From contig JAIRXH010000012.1 of NCBI GenBank assembly GCA_031268385.1, positions 1 to 40,981 on the forward strand: 40,981 bases of DNA. Reading direction: 5' to 3'. Position numbers and translations under genes: made by a program. Positions 18,328 through 27,952 of this stretch are shown one piece after another. The notes below the pieces were generated by a model. The model worked only from the letters and a program-made list of their open reading frames with translations. It was not told where the DNA came from and did no database searches. Source of the DNA: Treponema sp. (GTDB lineage: Bacteria > Spirochaetota > Spirochaetia > Treponematales > Breznakiellaceae). Every line of letters begins with the position of its first letter. The first letter of the stretch is position 1.

Positions 18328-20376
18328 TCACTCGTTTGTTCCCTTTCTGAACCGGAAAGGCGCAAAGGCTACGCCGGTTTCGGTAAAAAATTTACTGAAA
18401 AATTCATAGTATTGAAGACGCACCACCTGAATGGCGACTATCATCCCCTCAAGAACTATGATCACCGCGTTGCCGAATATCATGATCAAAAGGGCGGCGG
18501 AGCCTCCCGCGGGGCCGGCTCCGGCTATCGCCTCCGAAAATCTGAAAACAATGTACGAAAGCACCGCGTGGGACAGGGCAAAGGCCCCAACACGGAGAAA
18601 ACTGACGGTATTGGAAACAAAGGTGGAGGCGGTTTCAAGAACCTCGACAAATCCTTCCATTACAAACACCATAAGCCCCTGCTTGAGAATGGGCCTTTCC
18701 CGTTCGATGAAGCGCCAGATGGCGGACCCGAAAAAGATAAGGGCAACCGGAAACAGAAGGCCTCCGAAATCGAACCATTCAAAACGCCCCCCAAGAAGGC
18801 AGCGGATCGCTATAAAGAGCGCGTACCAGAAGAGGAACAGCCCGGCAAGCCCCGTTTTGGCGAAGAAGGCCTCCTCGTATTTTTTCATGAACCAGTGGTT
18901 GACGATGTTGACGATAAGGCCTATGGAATTGAGGAGCGCCCCGACGGCGACGGTAAAGCCGAAGAAATAAAAGAGCTTCCGCACGCTCCCCCCTTTTTCC
19001 GCGAGGGGCATGAGGGTAAGAATCCTGTCCATGGGCTTTCCCAAAAGGAAGCCCGTGAGCGCCCGTGTGGGGCCCACGAGGAGTTCCTCGTTGGTGAAAA
19101 CTTCCCCGTTAAGAAGACCCATAAACATGGAGGAAATACCGACGGCGACAAGCGGCGAGGCGTATTTTCTGAAGGAAGAAAACGCCTTGAGGCCCCTGCG
19201 TCCGGCAAGAAGCCCGGCAAGAAAAAGCACAAAGCCCTGCCCCACATCGCCGAACATGATGCCGAAAAGCACGGTGAAAAAGAAGGCCACAAAAGGAGTG
19301 GGATCGACGGTTCCGTAGAGGGGCGCGCCGTAGGAAAATACGACGCCTTCAAAACCCTTTACAAAGGCGCCGTGTTTGAGGGACACGGGGACCTTTTCCT
19401 TTCCATCCTTTACGCCTTCCATTTCGTCGGGATTATAGGTCCTCACCGCCACCCGTCCGCCTGTAAGCCTTTCCAAATCGGCAACCACGGAGCCAATCTC
19501 ATCCCTGGGGGTCCAGCCTGAAAGGAGGTAGACGTTCTTTGTGGCTGTAAGTTTCACCTTCAGTTCTTCCACGGCGGCGGACATGAGGTAGGAGGCGGTG
19601 AGCCTTCGGAGGCTGGGGCCAAGTTCCTTTTGCATAAGGCGCTTTTCCCGGTCTATTTCCACAAGATCCCCGTCCGCCTTCCGCAGCCTTTCCTCAAGAC
19701 CCGACAGAAGTTCTCCCGGCACACCCTGGTAACCTTCGGGTACCGCGATGGGCGTAAACGACATTTTCTTGAGTTCCGAATCAAGCGCGAAACGGCCCTT
19801 GCGCGAAGCCGCCGCGAGAATGCGGCCGCCTGAGCCGCCGTCCTCCCCTTCTCCCAGGGGGATAATTACGGCCCTGTCTCCAAGACGTTCCCGCAGATCT
19901 TCCTGCCGTGCGGGATCGAGGCGGCCGACCCGGAGGGTAAGATAGGAAAGCTGATCCAGATCGGAAAAGGGAGCGCTGAGATTGGCGAAGGCCTTCGCCT
20001 CGTTAAGGGTTTCCTCCACCTTCCGCTTTTCCCCGCTTTCCTTCTGCTCCTTTTCCCGCAGCACCGAAACAACGCCGCAAATCTTCTCCGCCAGGATTTC
20101 TTCTTCTTCCCCCGGAAGCGCGCTGCTCTCTTCCGGCTCGGACGGAAGTTCCACGCCAAGCCAGGCGGCGCCGGCCCTGAGCCTTTCAATGGTTTCCCTG
20201 ACATGGGCATGGGCCGCTTCTTCAAGGGCGTGAACGGATTCATCCGCCGGGGGAATGCCCTCGCGGTCCCGGGAAAAATGCATTACCCCCCGCCTTCCCA
20301 AATACTCAATAACCGCGTCGGCATCCCGGCTGAGGACGGTAAGCTCAAGACGTTTCATCCTGCGGGGACGGATCAC
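18328..20376 (-). CDS. atpI: V-type ATPase membrane stator subunit I
   Basis: A 682-aa homologue of the a/I subunit. Residues 1-320 form the cytoplasmic, partly coiled-coil arm. The C-terminal half has about seven or eight membrane helices, starting near residue 350 with a FVAFFFTVLFGIMFGDVGQG segment; the FGxMFGDxGQG motif is a family hallmark. The helix with FLRVGAFALSHAVLS carries the Arg and His that face the rotor. The GTG start overlaps the C stop (GTGA), with GGAGG 7 nt upstream. It is larger than average because of a longer coiled-coil part. Confidence 0.95.
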   Translation of the reverse strand: MIRPRRMKRLELTVLSRDADAVIEYLGRRGVMHFSRDREGIPPADESVHALEEAAHAHVRETIERLRAGAAWLGVELPSEPEESSALPGEEEEILAEKICGVVSVLREKEQKESGEKRKVEETLNEAKAFANLSAPFSDLDQLSYLTLRVGRLDPARQEDLRERLGDRAVIIPLGEGEDGGSGGRILAAASRKGRFALDSELKKMSFTPIAVPEGYQGVPGELLSGLEERLRKADGDLVEIDREKRLMQKELGPSLRRLTASYLMSAAVEELKVKLTATKNVYLLSGWTPRDEIGSVVADLERLTGGRVAVRTYNPDEMEGVKDGKEKVPVSLKHGAFVKGFEGVVFSYGAPLYGTVDPTPFVAFFFTVLFGIMFGDVGQGFVLFLAGLLAGRRGLKAFSSFRKYASPLVAVGISSMFMGLLNGEVFTNEELLVGPTRALTGFLLGKPMDRILTLMPLAEKGGSVRKLFYFFGFTVAVGALLNSIGLIVNIVNHWFMKKYEEAFFAKTGLAGLFLFWYALFIAIRCLLGGRFEWFDFGGLLFPVALIFFGSAIWRFIERERPILKQGLMVFVMEGFVEVLETASTFVSNTVSFLRVGAFALSHAVLSYIVFRFSEAIAGAGPAGGSAALLIMIFGNAVIIVLEGMIVAIQVVRLQYYEFFSKFFTETGVAFAPFRFRKGTNE

Positions 20377-21422
20377 GCCTGGACCTCCATAACGGAAAAT
20401 ACGTCGCGGACCGACATTCCAAGCCCTATGCCCTCGGCGGCGCTGGTGAGGAGATCTTCCTCAAACTGTTTGAGTTTGATAAAGCAGAAGACGGCGTCCA
20501 TTGAAAAGGGCCGGAGCCGGAGGCTGCGCAGGGCCATGCCGTAAAGGCGCTTCGCCGCGGCGTTCTGAAAATACCTGGGGTCCGCCGTCCATTCGCCGCC
20601 TTCGCCGGGGTTAAGCAGACGCTCCCAGCGCCAGCCTTTCCATTCGGCGCGGCTGTCCAGGGGCAGGTTCAGCGGGGCGTCCGCCGGGGAAAGAAGCGGA
20701 CGGCCCTTCCACATGATTGTTACAAGGTGTGTTTGTATGTCTTCCGCCTGCATGAGGTAATAGGTCCTGAGTCTTAAGGTCCAGGCGGCGTTCCGGAGGG
20801 AAATTTCATCGGCCAGGATCTTCCCGGCTTCGCGCCTGTCGGAACGGGGCAGGGCGAACAGCGCCTTCCAGAGCTTTTCGTAGTAAAAGCGGTCAAGAGA
20901 AGTCTGCAGGGAAATATCGCCCGGATCCCTTGAGCCGCCGTCCGCCTTGAGACTGAACCCTTCGCTTTCAAAAAAAGACTCGAATTCCGTTCCCTTTACC
21001 ATCGCCGCAAGATCCGGCCAGGCGCCGAAGTTGACGGTCTGGAAACGGCCCAGAGGCGTAAAGGACGGAGAGGCGCCGGGGCCGCCCGGACGGGAGCCGG
21101 AGAGGAGGGAAAGGACGCTTTTGAGATCGGCGTATTCATAGGCGCGGAGAAGCAGCACAAGAAATTCGGGGGGACGGGAAAAACAGCCGACGATGGCGCT
21201 TATGGCCAAGACGGCCCGTTCGGTGAAGCGCCTTTCCATGTCGGGGAGCAGTTCGCGCTCCGGCAGTTCCCGGTTTGAACCGGGAAACACCAGCCTGTCC
21301 AGTTCCGAAAGGCGGCCGGCCGCCGCCAAACGGGGAACGCGCCTGCCCACAAAGGACCTGCCGATAATTCCGCAGGCTTTGGCGTAGGCATAGGCGCGTT
21401 GACCGGCATCAGGCAGTCTCAT
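20373..21422 (-). CDS. atpC: V-type ATPase subunit C
   Basis: A 349-aa member of the C/AC39 family, the funnel-shaped subunit that joins the central stalk to the proteolipid ring. The N-terminal pattern AYAYAKACGIIGRSFVG and the LLRAYEYADLKSVL helix around residues 89-102 are typical. Its ATG lies directly after the stop of the small stalk gene, and its stop overlaps the start of I. The middle part is Gly/Pro-rich (residues 105-120) and variable. Confidence 0.88.
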   Translation of the reverse strand: MRLPDAGQRAYAYAKACGIIGRSFVGRRVPRLAAAGRLSELDRLVFPGSNRELPERELLPDMERRFTERAVLAISAIVGCFSRPPEFLVLLLRAYEYADLKSVLSLLSGSRPGGPGASPSFTPLGRFQTVNFGAWPDLAAMVKGTEFESFFESEGFSLKADGGSRDPGDISLQTSLDRFYYEKLWKALFALPRSDRREAGKILADEISLRNAAWTLRLRTYYLMQAEDIQTHLVTIMWKGRPLLSPADAPLNLPLDSRAEWKGWRWERLLNPGEGGEWTADPRYFQNAAAKRLYGMALRSLRLRPFSMDAVFCFIKLKQFEEDLLTSAAEGIGLGMSVRDVFSVMEVQA

Positions 21423-21758
21423 CTAATCCCCTTTGTCCTCTTTCAGAAACGACTCCACCATGGCCTTGAAACCATTCCGGTCCGCGGTAATGGCGGCAAG
21501 GCCTTCGCGGTAAGCGGCAAGCTGTTCTTCATACCGTTCCCTGATATTCCTGATTCCGTTCTGATAGGCCGTTTCCATTTCCAGGGCTTTACGGCTGTAC
21601 CATTCCTCACAACGGAGACGGTTCCGTTTTTCACTTTCGGCGGTCCGCCGGTCCGCCTCCGTCTGGGCGCCGGCCACAAGAGAGGACGCTTCCGCCTCTA
21701 TGCCAAGCAGATGCTCCAGTACATTTCCGTTTTCAGGCCCGGCGGCGGCGTTTTCCAT
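21423..21758 (-). CDS. Coiled-coil V-ATPase stalk protein (G/H-like)
   Basis: A 111-aa, highly charged, almost fully alpha-helical protein (residues 8-105), with heptad-like spacing and many Glu, Arg and Ala. Size, position before C and coiled-coil character match the NtpF/AhaH (G/H) partner of subunit E in the stator. No single diagnostic motif is visible, so the call rests mostly on context. It starts 3 bp after the EIIA-like gene, which implies coupled translation. Confidence 0.75.
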   Translation of the reverse strand: MENAAAGPENGNVLEHLLGIEAEASSLVAGAQTEADRRTAESEKRNRLRCEEWYSRKALEMETAYQNGIRNIRERYEEQLAAYREGLAAITADRNGFKAMVESFLKEDKGD

Positions 21759-21761
21759 GGG

Positions 21762-22235
21762 CTAATCCAGAGCTATGAGCACATCCTCGTATTTCTTGAT
21801 GATCCGGTGTGCGCCCTGGGGATCCTTTTGTGACTGAAGTTCGGTGTAGAACTGGGGATTTTCCAGCAGTTCCGCCAAACGCTTCAGAATACGCAGATGT
21901 TTTTCCGAATCCTTCTGGGGGGCCAAAACCATGAACAGAAGGTACACAGGCTGCCCGTCCAGGGCGTCGTAATCCACCCCCTTGCGGGAAATTCCCAGCA
22001 CTCCCTGCACGTTTTCCACCGCGTTGGTTTTTCCGTGGGGAATGGCTATGCCCTTGTGTATGCCCGTGGACATCTTCGCTTCCCGCGCGCGGAGGGCGTC
22101 CAGTATTTCCTCTCTGGCTTTGGATTTTTTGGCCTGACAGAAATGATCCACCAGTTCCTCAAAGACTTCGTCTTTGTCCTCCGCCTCCAGGCCAACCTTG
22201 ATGAATTCGGGTCTGAACAATTCATGCAGAAACAT
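21762..22235 (-). CDS. ptsN: PtsN-like PTS EIIA protein
   Basis: A 157-aa EIIA domain of the fructose/nitrogen type (PTS EIIA type-2). The phosphorylated histidine is H67 in TGIHKGIAIPHGKT, and residues 100-110 contain LLFMVLAPQ followed by HLRILKRLAELL, both typical. There is no EIIB or EIIC domain, so it is a regulatory rather than transport protein. GGAGG lies 6 nt before the ATG. It sits between secG (15 bp) and the V-ATPase stalk gene (3 bp), an arrangement that could tie phosphotransfer state to ATPase expression or activity. Confidence 0.9.
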   Translation of the reverse strand: MFLHELFRPEFIKVGLEAEDKDEVFEELVDHFCQAKKSKAREEILDALRAREAKMSTGIHKGIAIPHGKTNAVENVQGVLGISRKGVDYDALDGQPVYLLFMVLAPQKDSEKHLRILKRLAELLENPQFYTELQSQKDPQGAHRIIKKYEDVLIALD

Positions 22236-22250
22236 ATACCGCCTCCGGTC

Positions 22251-22727
22251 CTACCGCGCCGTCTCCACGGTCTCCGCTGTCTCCGCGGTTTCGTCCGGCT
22301 CCGCCCCGGAAGACGCGCCGGGCTGGACCGGCACGAGAACGCTGGGCGTTTCAAAAACGCCGGAGGGCGGGGATTCAAGGAGATCTTCCCCGTTCCCGGA
22401 GCTGCCGCCGGCGTCAAGCGCCTCGTCGACCCAATTGGGCCCTTCGGATCTGTTCAGAAGTTCACGGCCCGCCTCTTCCACGCCCCTTCCCGCGGGAATA
22501 CGGCTGGAAAGGGCCAGTCCAAGGCTCAAAACAAGAAAAAGGGCGCCCAAAATGCTCGTTGTTCTGGTCAATACGTTTCCCGACCGGGAACCAAAGGCGG
22601 AGGAGCTTCCCCCGGCAAAAATACCGCCCAAACTGTCGCCTTCCTCGTTCTGAATCAGTACGATGAGGATCAAAAGAGCCGCGACAATGACAAAAAAAAC
22701 CAACAGTACAATACTGAGTACACTCAT
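22251..22727 (-). CDS. secG: SecG preprotein translocase subunit with long C-terminal tail
   Basis: The 158-aa protein has two membrane helices (about residues 4-26 and 52-75) and the SecG loop motif IQNEEGDSLGGIFAGGSSSAFGSR between them, of which LGG and FGSR-like parts are diagnostic. It works with SecY and SecE in protein export. Beyond residue 80 it has an acidic, low-complexity tail of about 80 residues ending in ETAETAETVET, which is not in E. coli SecG (110 aa). GGAG lies 7 nt before the ATG. It is downstream of the histidine kinase after a 220-bp gap. Confidence 0.93.
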   Translation of the reverse strand: MSVLSIVLLVFFVIVAALLILIVLIQNEEGDSLGGIFAGGSSSAFGSRSGNVLTRTTSILGALFLVLSLGLALSSRIPAGRGVEEAGRELLNRSEGPNWVDEALDAGGSSGNGEDLLESPPSGVFETPSVLVPVQPGASSGAEPDETAETAETVETAR

Positions 22728-22947
22728 CTAAAAACTCCATATTGAATGGGCCGGTTGAATACGGCCGGTTTTAAAACAGGTCCGGGGAAAAACGGCCCGC
22801 AGCCCGCTTTTCAACCCAAATCCGGAGCCGCCGTCCCAAAACCGGAATTCCAGGGCGGTCCCGAAATTGAGCATACCGTTTTTACGCGTTTCAGTCCAGC
22901 GGCCCGCCCGGCCCCGGCCGCCTGTCAGGCGCACAAGACGCCGGCCG
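22728..22947. other. 220-bp spacer between histidine kinase and secG
   Basis: No gene is supportable here. It is GC-rich and has several short inverted repeats, the clearest being the perfect CGCCTGTCAGGCG at 22919-22931 just past the kinase stop. It may hold a terminator plus a promoter for secG and the V-ATPase genes; I see no confident -35/-10 pair. Confidence 0.4.
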
Positions 22948-25746
22948 TCAGGCGCCCCGGAGATACCGGTGCAGCGTCGACATGAGTTCATCGATGTCAA
23001 GGGGTTTCCCCACATGGCTGTCCATGCCGGCGTTGATGCATTTTTCAACGTCTTCCCTGAACACGTTGGCGGTCATGGCGACTATAGGGACCCTTTCGGG
23101 GCCGCCCGAAACGCCTTCCCGCGCCGCCCCGGACCGCGAAAAAGCCGTCCGCGGATGCTCCCTTTCAAATTCACGAATCTTCCCGGTCGCCTCGTAGCCG
23201 TCCATTTCGGGCATCTGGACATCCATGAAGATCATGTCGTAGGCCTCCGGGTTTTCCCTGAAAAGCCGGTACGCCTCCGCGCCGTTTTCGGCGCAGTCTA
23301 TCCTGACGCCTGTGGGTTCAAGCAGGGTAAGCACAATCTCGCGGTTTATTTCCATGTCTTCCGCGAGCAGGATACGCTTGCCGTCAAACCGCTCCCGCTT
23401 TTCTTTTTTTGCGGCGGAAACGGAAAGCTGTCCCGTGCCAAGGACCCGGCTGATGGAATCCGCGATGGACGAGGGGAAAAGGGGTTTGGAAAGAAAACGG
23501 TCTACCCCCGCCTTTCTGGCCTCATCTTCTATAACGTTCCACCCGGCCGCGGAGATCATGATGACAACCGCCCGGACGCCGGTCTTCTCCCTGATCCACC
23601 GGGAAAGTTCAACGCCGTCAAGGCCGGGCATCTTCCAGTCCACAAAGTAAATATCGTAGGAACCGTTTTTCTCTATCATCGAGACGGCTTCGCCACCGTC
23701 CGCCGCGGTTTCGCAGAAAAAGCCCAGCCTTTCGGATATGTCGGCAAAGTAGTCCCGGACCCCCATGTCGTCATCCACCGCGAGCACCCGTATGCTTTTC
23801 CAGTCGATCTGATCCCGCCCCGGCTCCTTTTGTTCCTCCGCCTCTTTCAGTTGTACGGTAAAGGTAAAGACAGATCCCTTCCCCGGTTCCGATTCCACGC
23901 CGATGGAACCGCCCATCATCTTGACGATGTTTTTTGAAATCGCAAGTCCAAGGCCCGTACCGCCGAATTTGCGGGACGTGCTTGAATCGGCCTGTTCAAA
24001 CGAATTGAAAAGGCGGTTTTGCTGTTCCCTGCTGATGCCTATGCCGGAATCTCTTACGCTTGTCTTTATGGTACAGACGCCGCCTTCCTTTTTTTCAAGT
24101 TCCGCGTCCAGATTCAGTATTCCGTTTTCGGGGGTAAATTTTACCGCGTTGGAAAGCAGGTTCGTTATAACCTGGGCAAGGCGCTGATCGTCCCCGTTGA
24201 GAAAGGCGGGTATATTCCTGTCTATATGCACCGTAAAATTCTGGCGTTTCTCTTCCACCTTGAAGTTGATCACGCCGACAACCTTTTGAAGCATACGTTC
24301 AAAGCAGAAATCGTCGGGTGAAAGTTCAAATTTGTTGGCCTCTATCTTCGACATGTCAAGAATGTCGTTAATGACGCCAAGAAGGTGCGAGGAGGCGTCC
24401 TCGATCTTCTTGAGGCAGTATTCCTTTTTTTCGGCGCTGCCGGAATTTTTCGCTATGGAGATCATACCGATGATAGCGTTCATGGGGGTCCGCATCTCAT
24501 GGCTCATGTTGGCAAGAAAATCGCTTTTTGCCTTGCTGGCCCGCTCGGCCTGTTTCAGCGCGGCTTCCCTGTCCTTTTCACGAAGATCGCGGTCAAGGAC
24601 GCCCGCTATAACACTGCTCATGGTGCTTACCAGCTGGCGGTCGCCTTCCGACCAGTTCCGCAGGGCAAACTGGCCTATGCTCAGTACGCCCCAGAATATT
24701 CCGCCCGCATAGAGGGGCGCCATGACAAACGATTTGAGCCCCGCCGCGTCCATGACTTCATAACGGCTGTCTTCGTGAGTGTCGCCGCAGTAAATGACGG
24801 GGATAACGGCAGGCTGTTCCCTGGGGAAACTGTTTACCATCACATCGCCTATTCCCCCGCCGGAAAGGGAGGTAAAACCATCATCCCTGGCGCACCAGAA
24901 ATAAACGGCGCGGGCCGCTCCGGCGTCTCCATCCGGCCGCGCTATGAACATCCGGTCTACCCCCATAAACCCGCCTGTAATCCTGAGAATCCCGTTGATC
25001 ATCACGGAGCTGTCCCCGGAGGAAATAAAATTTCCCGCAAGTTCGGACATCAGCTCCTGCTGTTTTACCCTCCTTAAAAAGGCCGCCTGGTTTTTTTTGT
25101 TGATCAGGAAACTCAGGCAGCCGCTTGAGATCACCACCGCCGAGGAAACGAGGATGATGACAGCGAGAAAAACAATGCGGTTTCTGGTTTTAAGAATGTA
25201 CTCGTCGGCAATGTCGACCCCGGCCAGCGCGATCACCCTGCCTGTGCTGTCGAACACGGGGGAATAGGAGCTCAAAAGTCCGTTATAGCCCGCGGAATAG
25301 ATGCCAAGTCCGCTGACAACGGTCCGGCCCTCCATGGCTTCAACCGGAGCCGGTTCGCCCTTGATGGGGGACGTCGAAAGGTTTACCGTTTCACTGGTTT
25401 CGTCGTTATCGACAATAAACTGAAACATGCCCCCTTCCACGGGACGCAGAAAATAAACAAAATAGACGTTGAATTCCTCGGCGAAGGTAAAGAGCCGGTT
25501 TCGAACTTCAGAGAAGACGGGTTTGTTCATGTCTTCGGGAACGGCAAGCTGGGCCAGTTCCTCGGCGGTAACAAGGTGCGAGGCCGCCCGGCTTGAATAG
25601 CGCAGCCGCTCTTCCACACTGAACAGGAAAGACGAAGAAAGTGAAGAAATCAAAATACTTGTATAAATCGAAATCACCAGCACCATGAGGCCGGCGATAA
25701 AAAAAAGCACGACGACAAAATTGTCATACAGGTATTTTTTTATCAT
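22948..25746 (-). CDS. Hybrid sensor histidine kinase with extracytoplasmic sensor, GAF and two receiver domains
   Basis: The start at MIKKYLYDNF is preferred because longer readings add an unlikely Arg/Pro/Cys-rich leader. The 932-aa protein has TM1 at residues 10-35, a periplasmic Cache-like sensor (about 40-190), TM2 at 191-215, and a GAF-like domain (about 240-385). The HisKA domain has phospho-histidine H416 in NMSHEMRTPMNAIIG. The ATPase domain has N533 and the glycine boxes DSGIG and GGTGLGL. Receiver 1 has phospho-Asp D703 (FVDWKMPGLDG) and receiver 2 has D842 (MDVQMPEMDG). There is no output or Hpt domain, so it signals through a separate phosphotransfer protein. It lies between tpiA (61-bp gap) and secG. 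Confidence 0.94.
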   Translation of the reverse strand: MIKKYLYDNFVVVLFFIAGLMVLVISIYTSILISSLSSSFLFSVEERLRYSSRAASHLVTAEELAQLAVPEDMNKPVFSEVRNRLFTFAEEFNVYFVYFLRPVEGGMFQFIVDNDETSETVNLSTSPIKGEPAPVEAMEGRTVVSGLGIYSAGYNGLLSSYSPVFDSTGRVIALAGVDIADEYILKTRNRIVFLAVIILVSSAVVISSGCLSFLINKKNQAAFLRRVKQQELMSELAGNFISSGDSSVMINGILRITGGFMGVDRMFIARPDGDAGAARAVYFWCARDDGFTSLSGGGIGDVMVNSFPREQPAVIPVIYCGDTHEDSRYEVMDAAGLKSFVMAPLYAGGIFWGVLSIGQFALRNWSEGDRQLVSTMSSVIAGVLDRDLREKDREAALKQAERASKAKSDFLANMSHEMRTPMNAIIGMISIAKNSGSAEKKEYCLKKIEDASSHLLGVINDILDMSKIEANKFELSPDDFCFERMLQKVVGVINFKVEEKRQNFTVHIDRNIPAFLNGDDQRLAQVITNLLSNAVKFTPENGILNLDAELEKKEGGVCTIKTSVRDSGIGISREQQNRLFNSFEQADSSTSRKFGGTGLGLAISKNIVKMMGGSIGVESEPGKGSVFTFTVQLKEAEEQKEPGRDQIDWKSIRVLAVDDDMGVRDYFADISERLGFFCETAADGGEAVSMIEKNGSYDIYFVDWKMPGLDGVELSRWIREKTGVRAVVIMISAAGWNVIEDEARKAGVDRFLSKPLFPSSIADSISRVLGTGQLSVSAAKKEKRERFDGKRILLAEDMEINREIVLTLLEPTGVRIDCAENGAEAYRLFRENPEAYDMIFMDVQMPEMDGYEATGKIREFEREHPRTAFSRSGAAREGVSGGPERVPIVAMTANVFREDVEKCINAGMDSHVGKPLDIDELMSTLHRYLRGA

Positions 25747-25807
25747 CGTCTTTCTTCCGCGTGTCCGCGCACAGACCGGCGGACACGCGGTTCCGGAGTA
25801 ACTCTTT

Positions 25808-26563
25808 TCAGTTAAACGCCGCAATGGGCACGAAGGTGTCGGCCTTGAGGGCCGCGCCACCCACAAGCGCGCCGTCTATGTTTTCCTTCGCCATAAGCCG
25901 GGCGGCGTTGTCGGGTTTGACAGAGCCTCCGTACTGTATGATGATCTTCTCCGCCGCGCCGCTTCCGTAGAGCCTTCCTGTAACTCCGCGTATCCAGGCG
26001 TGAATCGCGTCGGCGTCTTCCGGAGTGGCGGTTCTGCCGGTGCCTATGGCCCAGACAGGCTCGTAGGCAATGACAACGCCGGAAAGATCCGAAAGGGAAA
26101 CACCTTCAAGGCCCTTTACGGTCTGGGTTTCGCAGACCGCCTCCGCCCTGCCCGCTTCCCGTTCCTCAAGCAGTTCCCCTACGCAGAGGATCACCTCAAG
26201 GCCGTGTTTCAGGGCAAGTTTCACCTTTTTGTTGATAAGGGCGTCGTCTTCCTTGTACACATGGCGCCGTTCGCTGTGGCCCAGGATAACGGTCTGCACC
26301 CCAAGATCTTTGAGCTGCAGCACGGAAACTTCCCCGGTATGGGCCCCCTGTTCCTCCGCCGCCATGTTCTGGGCGCCCAGCCTGATATTGGTTCCCCTGA
26401 CGATGGGGCCCACGGTTTCAAGGCTCGTAAAACTGGGCGCGACAAGGTATTTGTGCTTCCCGTTCCCGAGCCCGGCAACCAGGGCCTTCGCCAATTCCGC
26501 CGCCTCGGCGCGGGTCTTGTGCATCTTCCAGTTTCCCGCGATATAATATGTACGATTTGCCAT
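25808..26563 (-). CDS. tpiA: Triosephosphate isomerase
   Basis: The start at MANRTYYIAGNWKMH is chosen for its ideal GGAGG five nt upstream; an in-frame upstream ATG would add twelve residues. The 251-aa enzyme interconverts dihydroxyacetone phosphate and glyceraldehyde 3-phosphate. Active-site residues are N11 and K13 (GNWKM), H96 (ILGHSERR) and E168 (AYEPVWAIGTG), and the phosphate loop IQYGGSVKP is present near the end. It follows pgk by 45 bp, forming a gap-pgk-tpiA glycolytic cluster. Confidence 0.98.
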   Translation of the reverse strand: MANRTYYIAGNWKMHKTRAEAAELAKALVAGLGNGKHKYLVAPSFTSLETVGPIVRGTNIRLGAQNMAAEEQGAHTGEVSVLQLKDLGVQTVILGHSERRHVYKEDDALINKKVKLALKHGLEVILCVGELLEEREAGRAEAVCETQTVKGLEGVSLSDLSGVVIAYEPVWAIGTGRTATPEDADAIHAWIRGVTGRLYGSGAAEKIIIQYGGSVKPDNAARLMAKENIDGALVGGAALKADTFVPIAAFN

Positions 26564-26608
26564 TTTTTCCTCCATTGATTTGGCGCCTGGCCCGGACACA
26601 GCCGGATT

Positions 26609-27874
26609 TCAGCTCCTGCAGACTTCGATGCCCGGCAGTTTTTTGCCTTCAAGCAGCTCCAGCGAGGCGCCGCCGCCCGTGGAGACATGACTCATTTTTG
26701 AGGCAAGGTTGAATTTGTTCACCGCCGCGACGGAATCGCCGCCGCCGACAACGGTAACCGCTCCTCTGCCGGTGGCTTCCGCCACAAGTTTCGCCACTTC
26801 TTCCGTTCCTTTGGCAAAGGCGTCAAATTCAAAGACCCCCACCGGACCGTTCCACACAATGGTTTTCGCCCCGGCAAGCACGTCCCTGTATTGGGCGACG
26901 GTTTTGGGACCCACGTCAAGCCCCATGAGATTGCCGGGCAGATCCACGCCGTCAACCGGCACAGGTTTCGCGGCGGCGTCAAAGGTTTCCGCGGCGACAT
27001 GATCCACGGGGAGGACGATCTTCACGCCCGCCGTCCGCGCCACTTCAAGGATCTTCTTTGCCGTGTCAATCTGGTCATCCTCCACAAGCGATTTTCCCGT
27101 TTCCCGGCCCTGGGCCTTGAGAAAGGTGTAGGCCATGCCGCCGCCTATCACGAGGGCCGCGGCGTTTTTGAGGAGACTTTCGAGGACCGCGATCTTCGAG
27201 CTGACCTTGGCCCCGCCTATGATGGCGATGAGGGGCTTCACCGGATTTGTGACGATGGGCTCCAGATAATTCACTTCCTTTTCCATGAGGAAACCCGCCA
27301 CCGACACGGGCACGAATTTGGCGATTGACGCGGTAGACGCGTGATCGCGGTGGGCGGTGCCGAAGGCGTCGTTTACAAAAATGTCGCCGTAGGAGGCCAG
27401 TTCCCTGGCAAGTTTGTCCCGTTCGGCGGGATCCTTGCTGGTTTCTTCCTTGTGAAAACGGGTATTTTCCAGCATGATCACCGTTCCGTCCTTCTGGCCG
27501 TCGATGAAAGCCTTCTTGCCGTAACAGCCGTCCTCGCCGGCAAAGATCACGGGCCGGCCGAGTTTTTTCGCAAGGTATTCGGCAACCGGCGCCATTCTGT
27601 GTTTGCCCCTGATGTAGGCGGCCTCGTCAAAAGTCTTGCCGTCTTTTTCGGCCTTTTCTTTCGCCTTTTTGGCGTCTTTGGAAGGATCCCCCAGATGGCT
27701 CATAAGGGTCAGCTTCTTTACCCCTTTGTCAAGAATGTACCTGATCGTGGGAATCGCCGCGGTTATGCGGGTGTCATCCTGCACAACGCCGTCTTTCATG
27801 GGCACGTTGAAATCGACCCGCATAATGATCCGCCTGCCCCCGAGATCGACGGATTTGACTGTCTTTATCGCCAT
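26609..27874 (-). CDS. pgk: Phosphoglycerate kinase
   Basis: The 421-aa enzyme makes ATP from 1,3-bisphosphoglycerate in glycolysis. The N-terminal substrate motif [11 protein letters not shown] is at residues 19-29. [13 protein letters not shown] near 205 and GGGDSVAAV near 373 are nucleotide-domain motifs. The length is slightly above the common 390-415 aa because of a Lys-rich insertion ([15 protein letters not shown]) around residues 66-80. It lies downstream of gap in the same orientation, but a terminator-like hairpin separates the two. Confidence 0.98.
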   Translation of the reverse strand: MAIKTVKSVDLGGRRIIMRVDFNVPMKDGVVQDDTRITAAIPTIRYILDKGVKKLTLMSHLGDPSKDAKKAKEKAEKDGKTFDEAAYIRGKHRMAPVAEYLAKKLGRPVIFAGEDGCYGKKAFIDGQKDGTVIMLENTRFHKEETSKDPAERDKLARELASYGDIFVNDAFGTAHRDHASTASIAKFVPVSVAGFLMEKEVNYLEPIVTNPVKPLIAIIGGAKVSSKIAVLESLLKNAAALVIGGGMAYTFLKAQGRETGKSLVEDDQIDTAKKILEVARTAGVKIVLPVDHVAAETFDAAAKPVPVDGVDLPGNLMGLDVGPKTVAQYRDVLAGAKTIVWNGPVGVFEFDAFAKGTEEVAKLVAEATGRGAVTVVGGGDSVAAVNKFNLASKMSHVSTGGGASLELLEGKKLPGIEVCRS

Positions 27875-27952
27875 AATTACCTCCGAATTGATAACCCTTC
27901 AACGGAACGGTTTCAAAAACCGGCCGGATGTTGAAGAGGCCCAAACCGTCAA

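Noticed and set aside
18412-19521. Open frame of 369 codons opposite atpI
   Set aside because: It arises from GC-rich codon use of atpI; the product is Lys/Gly/His-rich without family features.
22867-23937. Open frame of 356 codons opposite the histidine kinase
   Set aside because: It overlaps the receiver domains of a clear kinase gene; no domain can be seen in the product.
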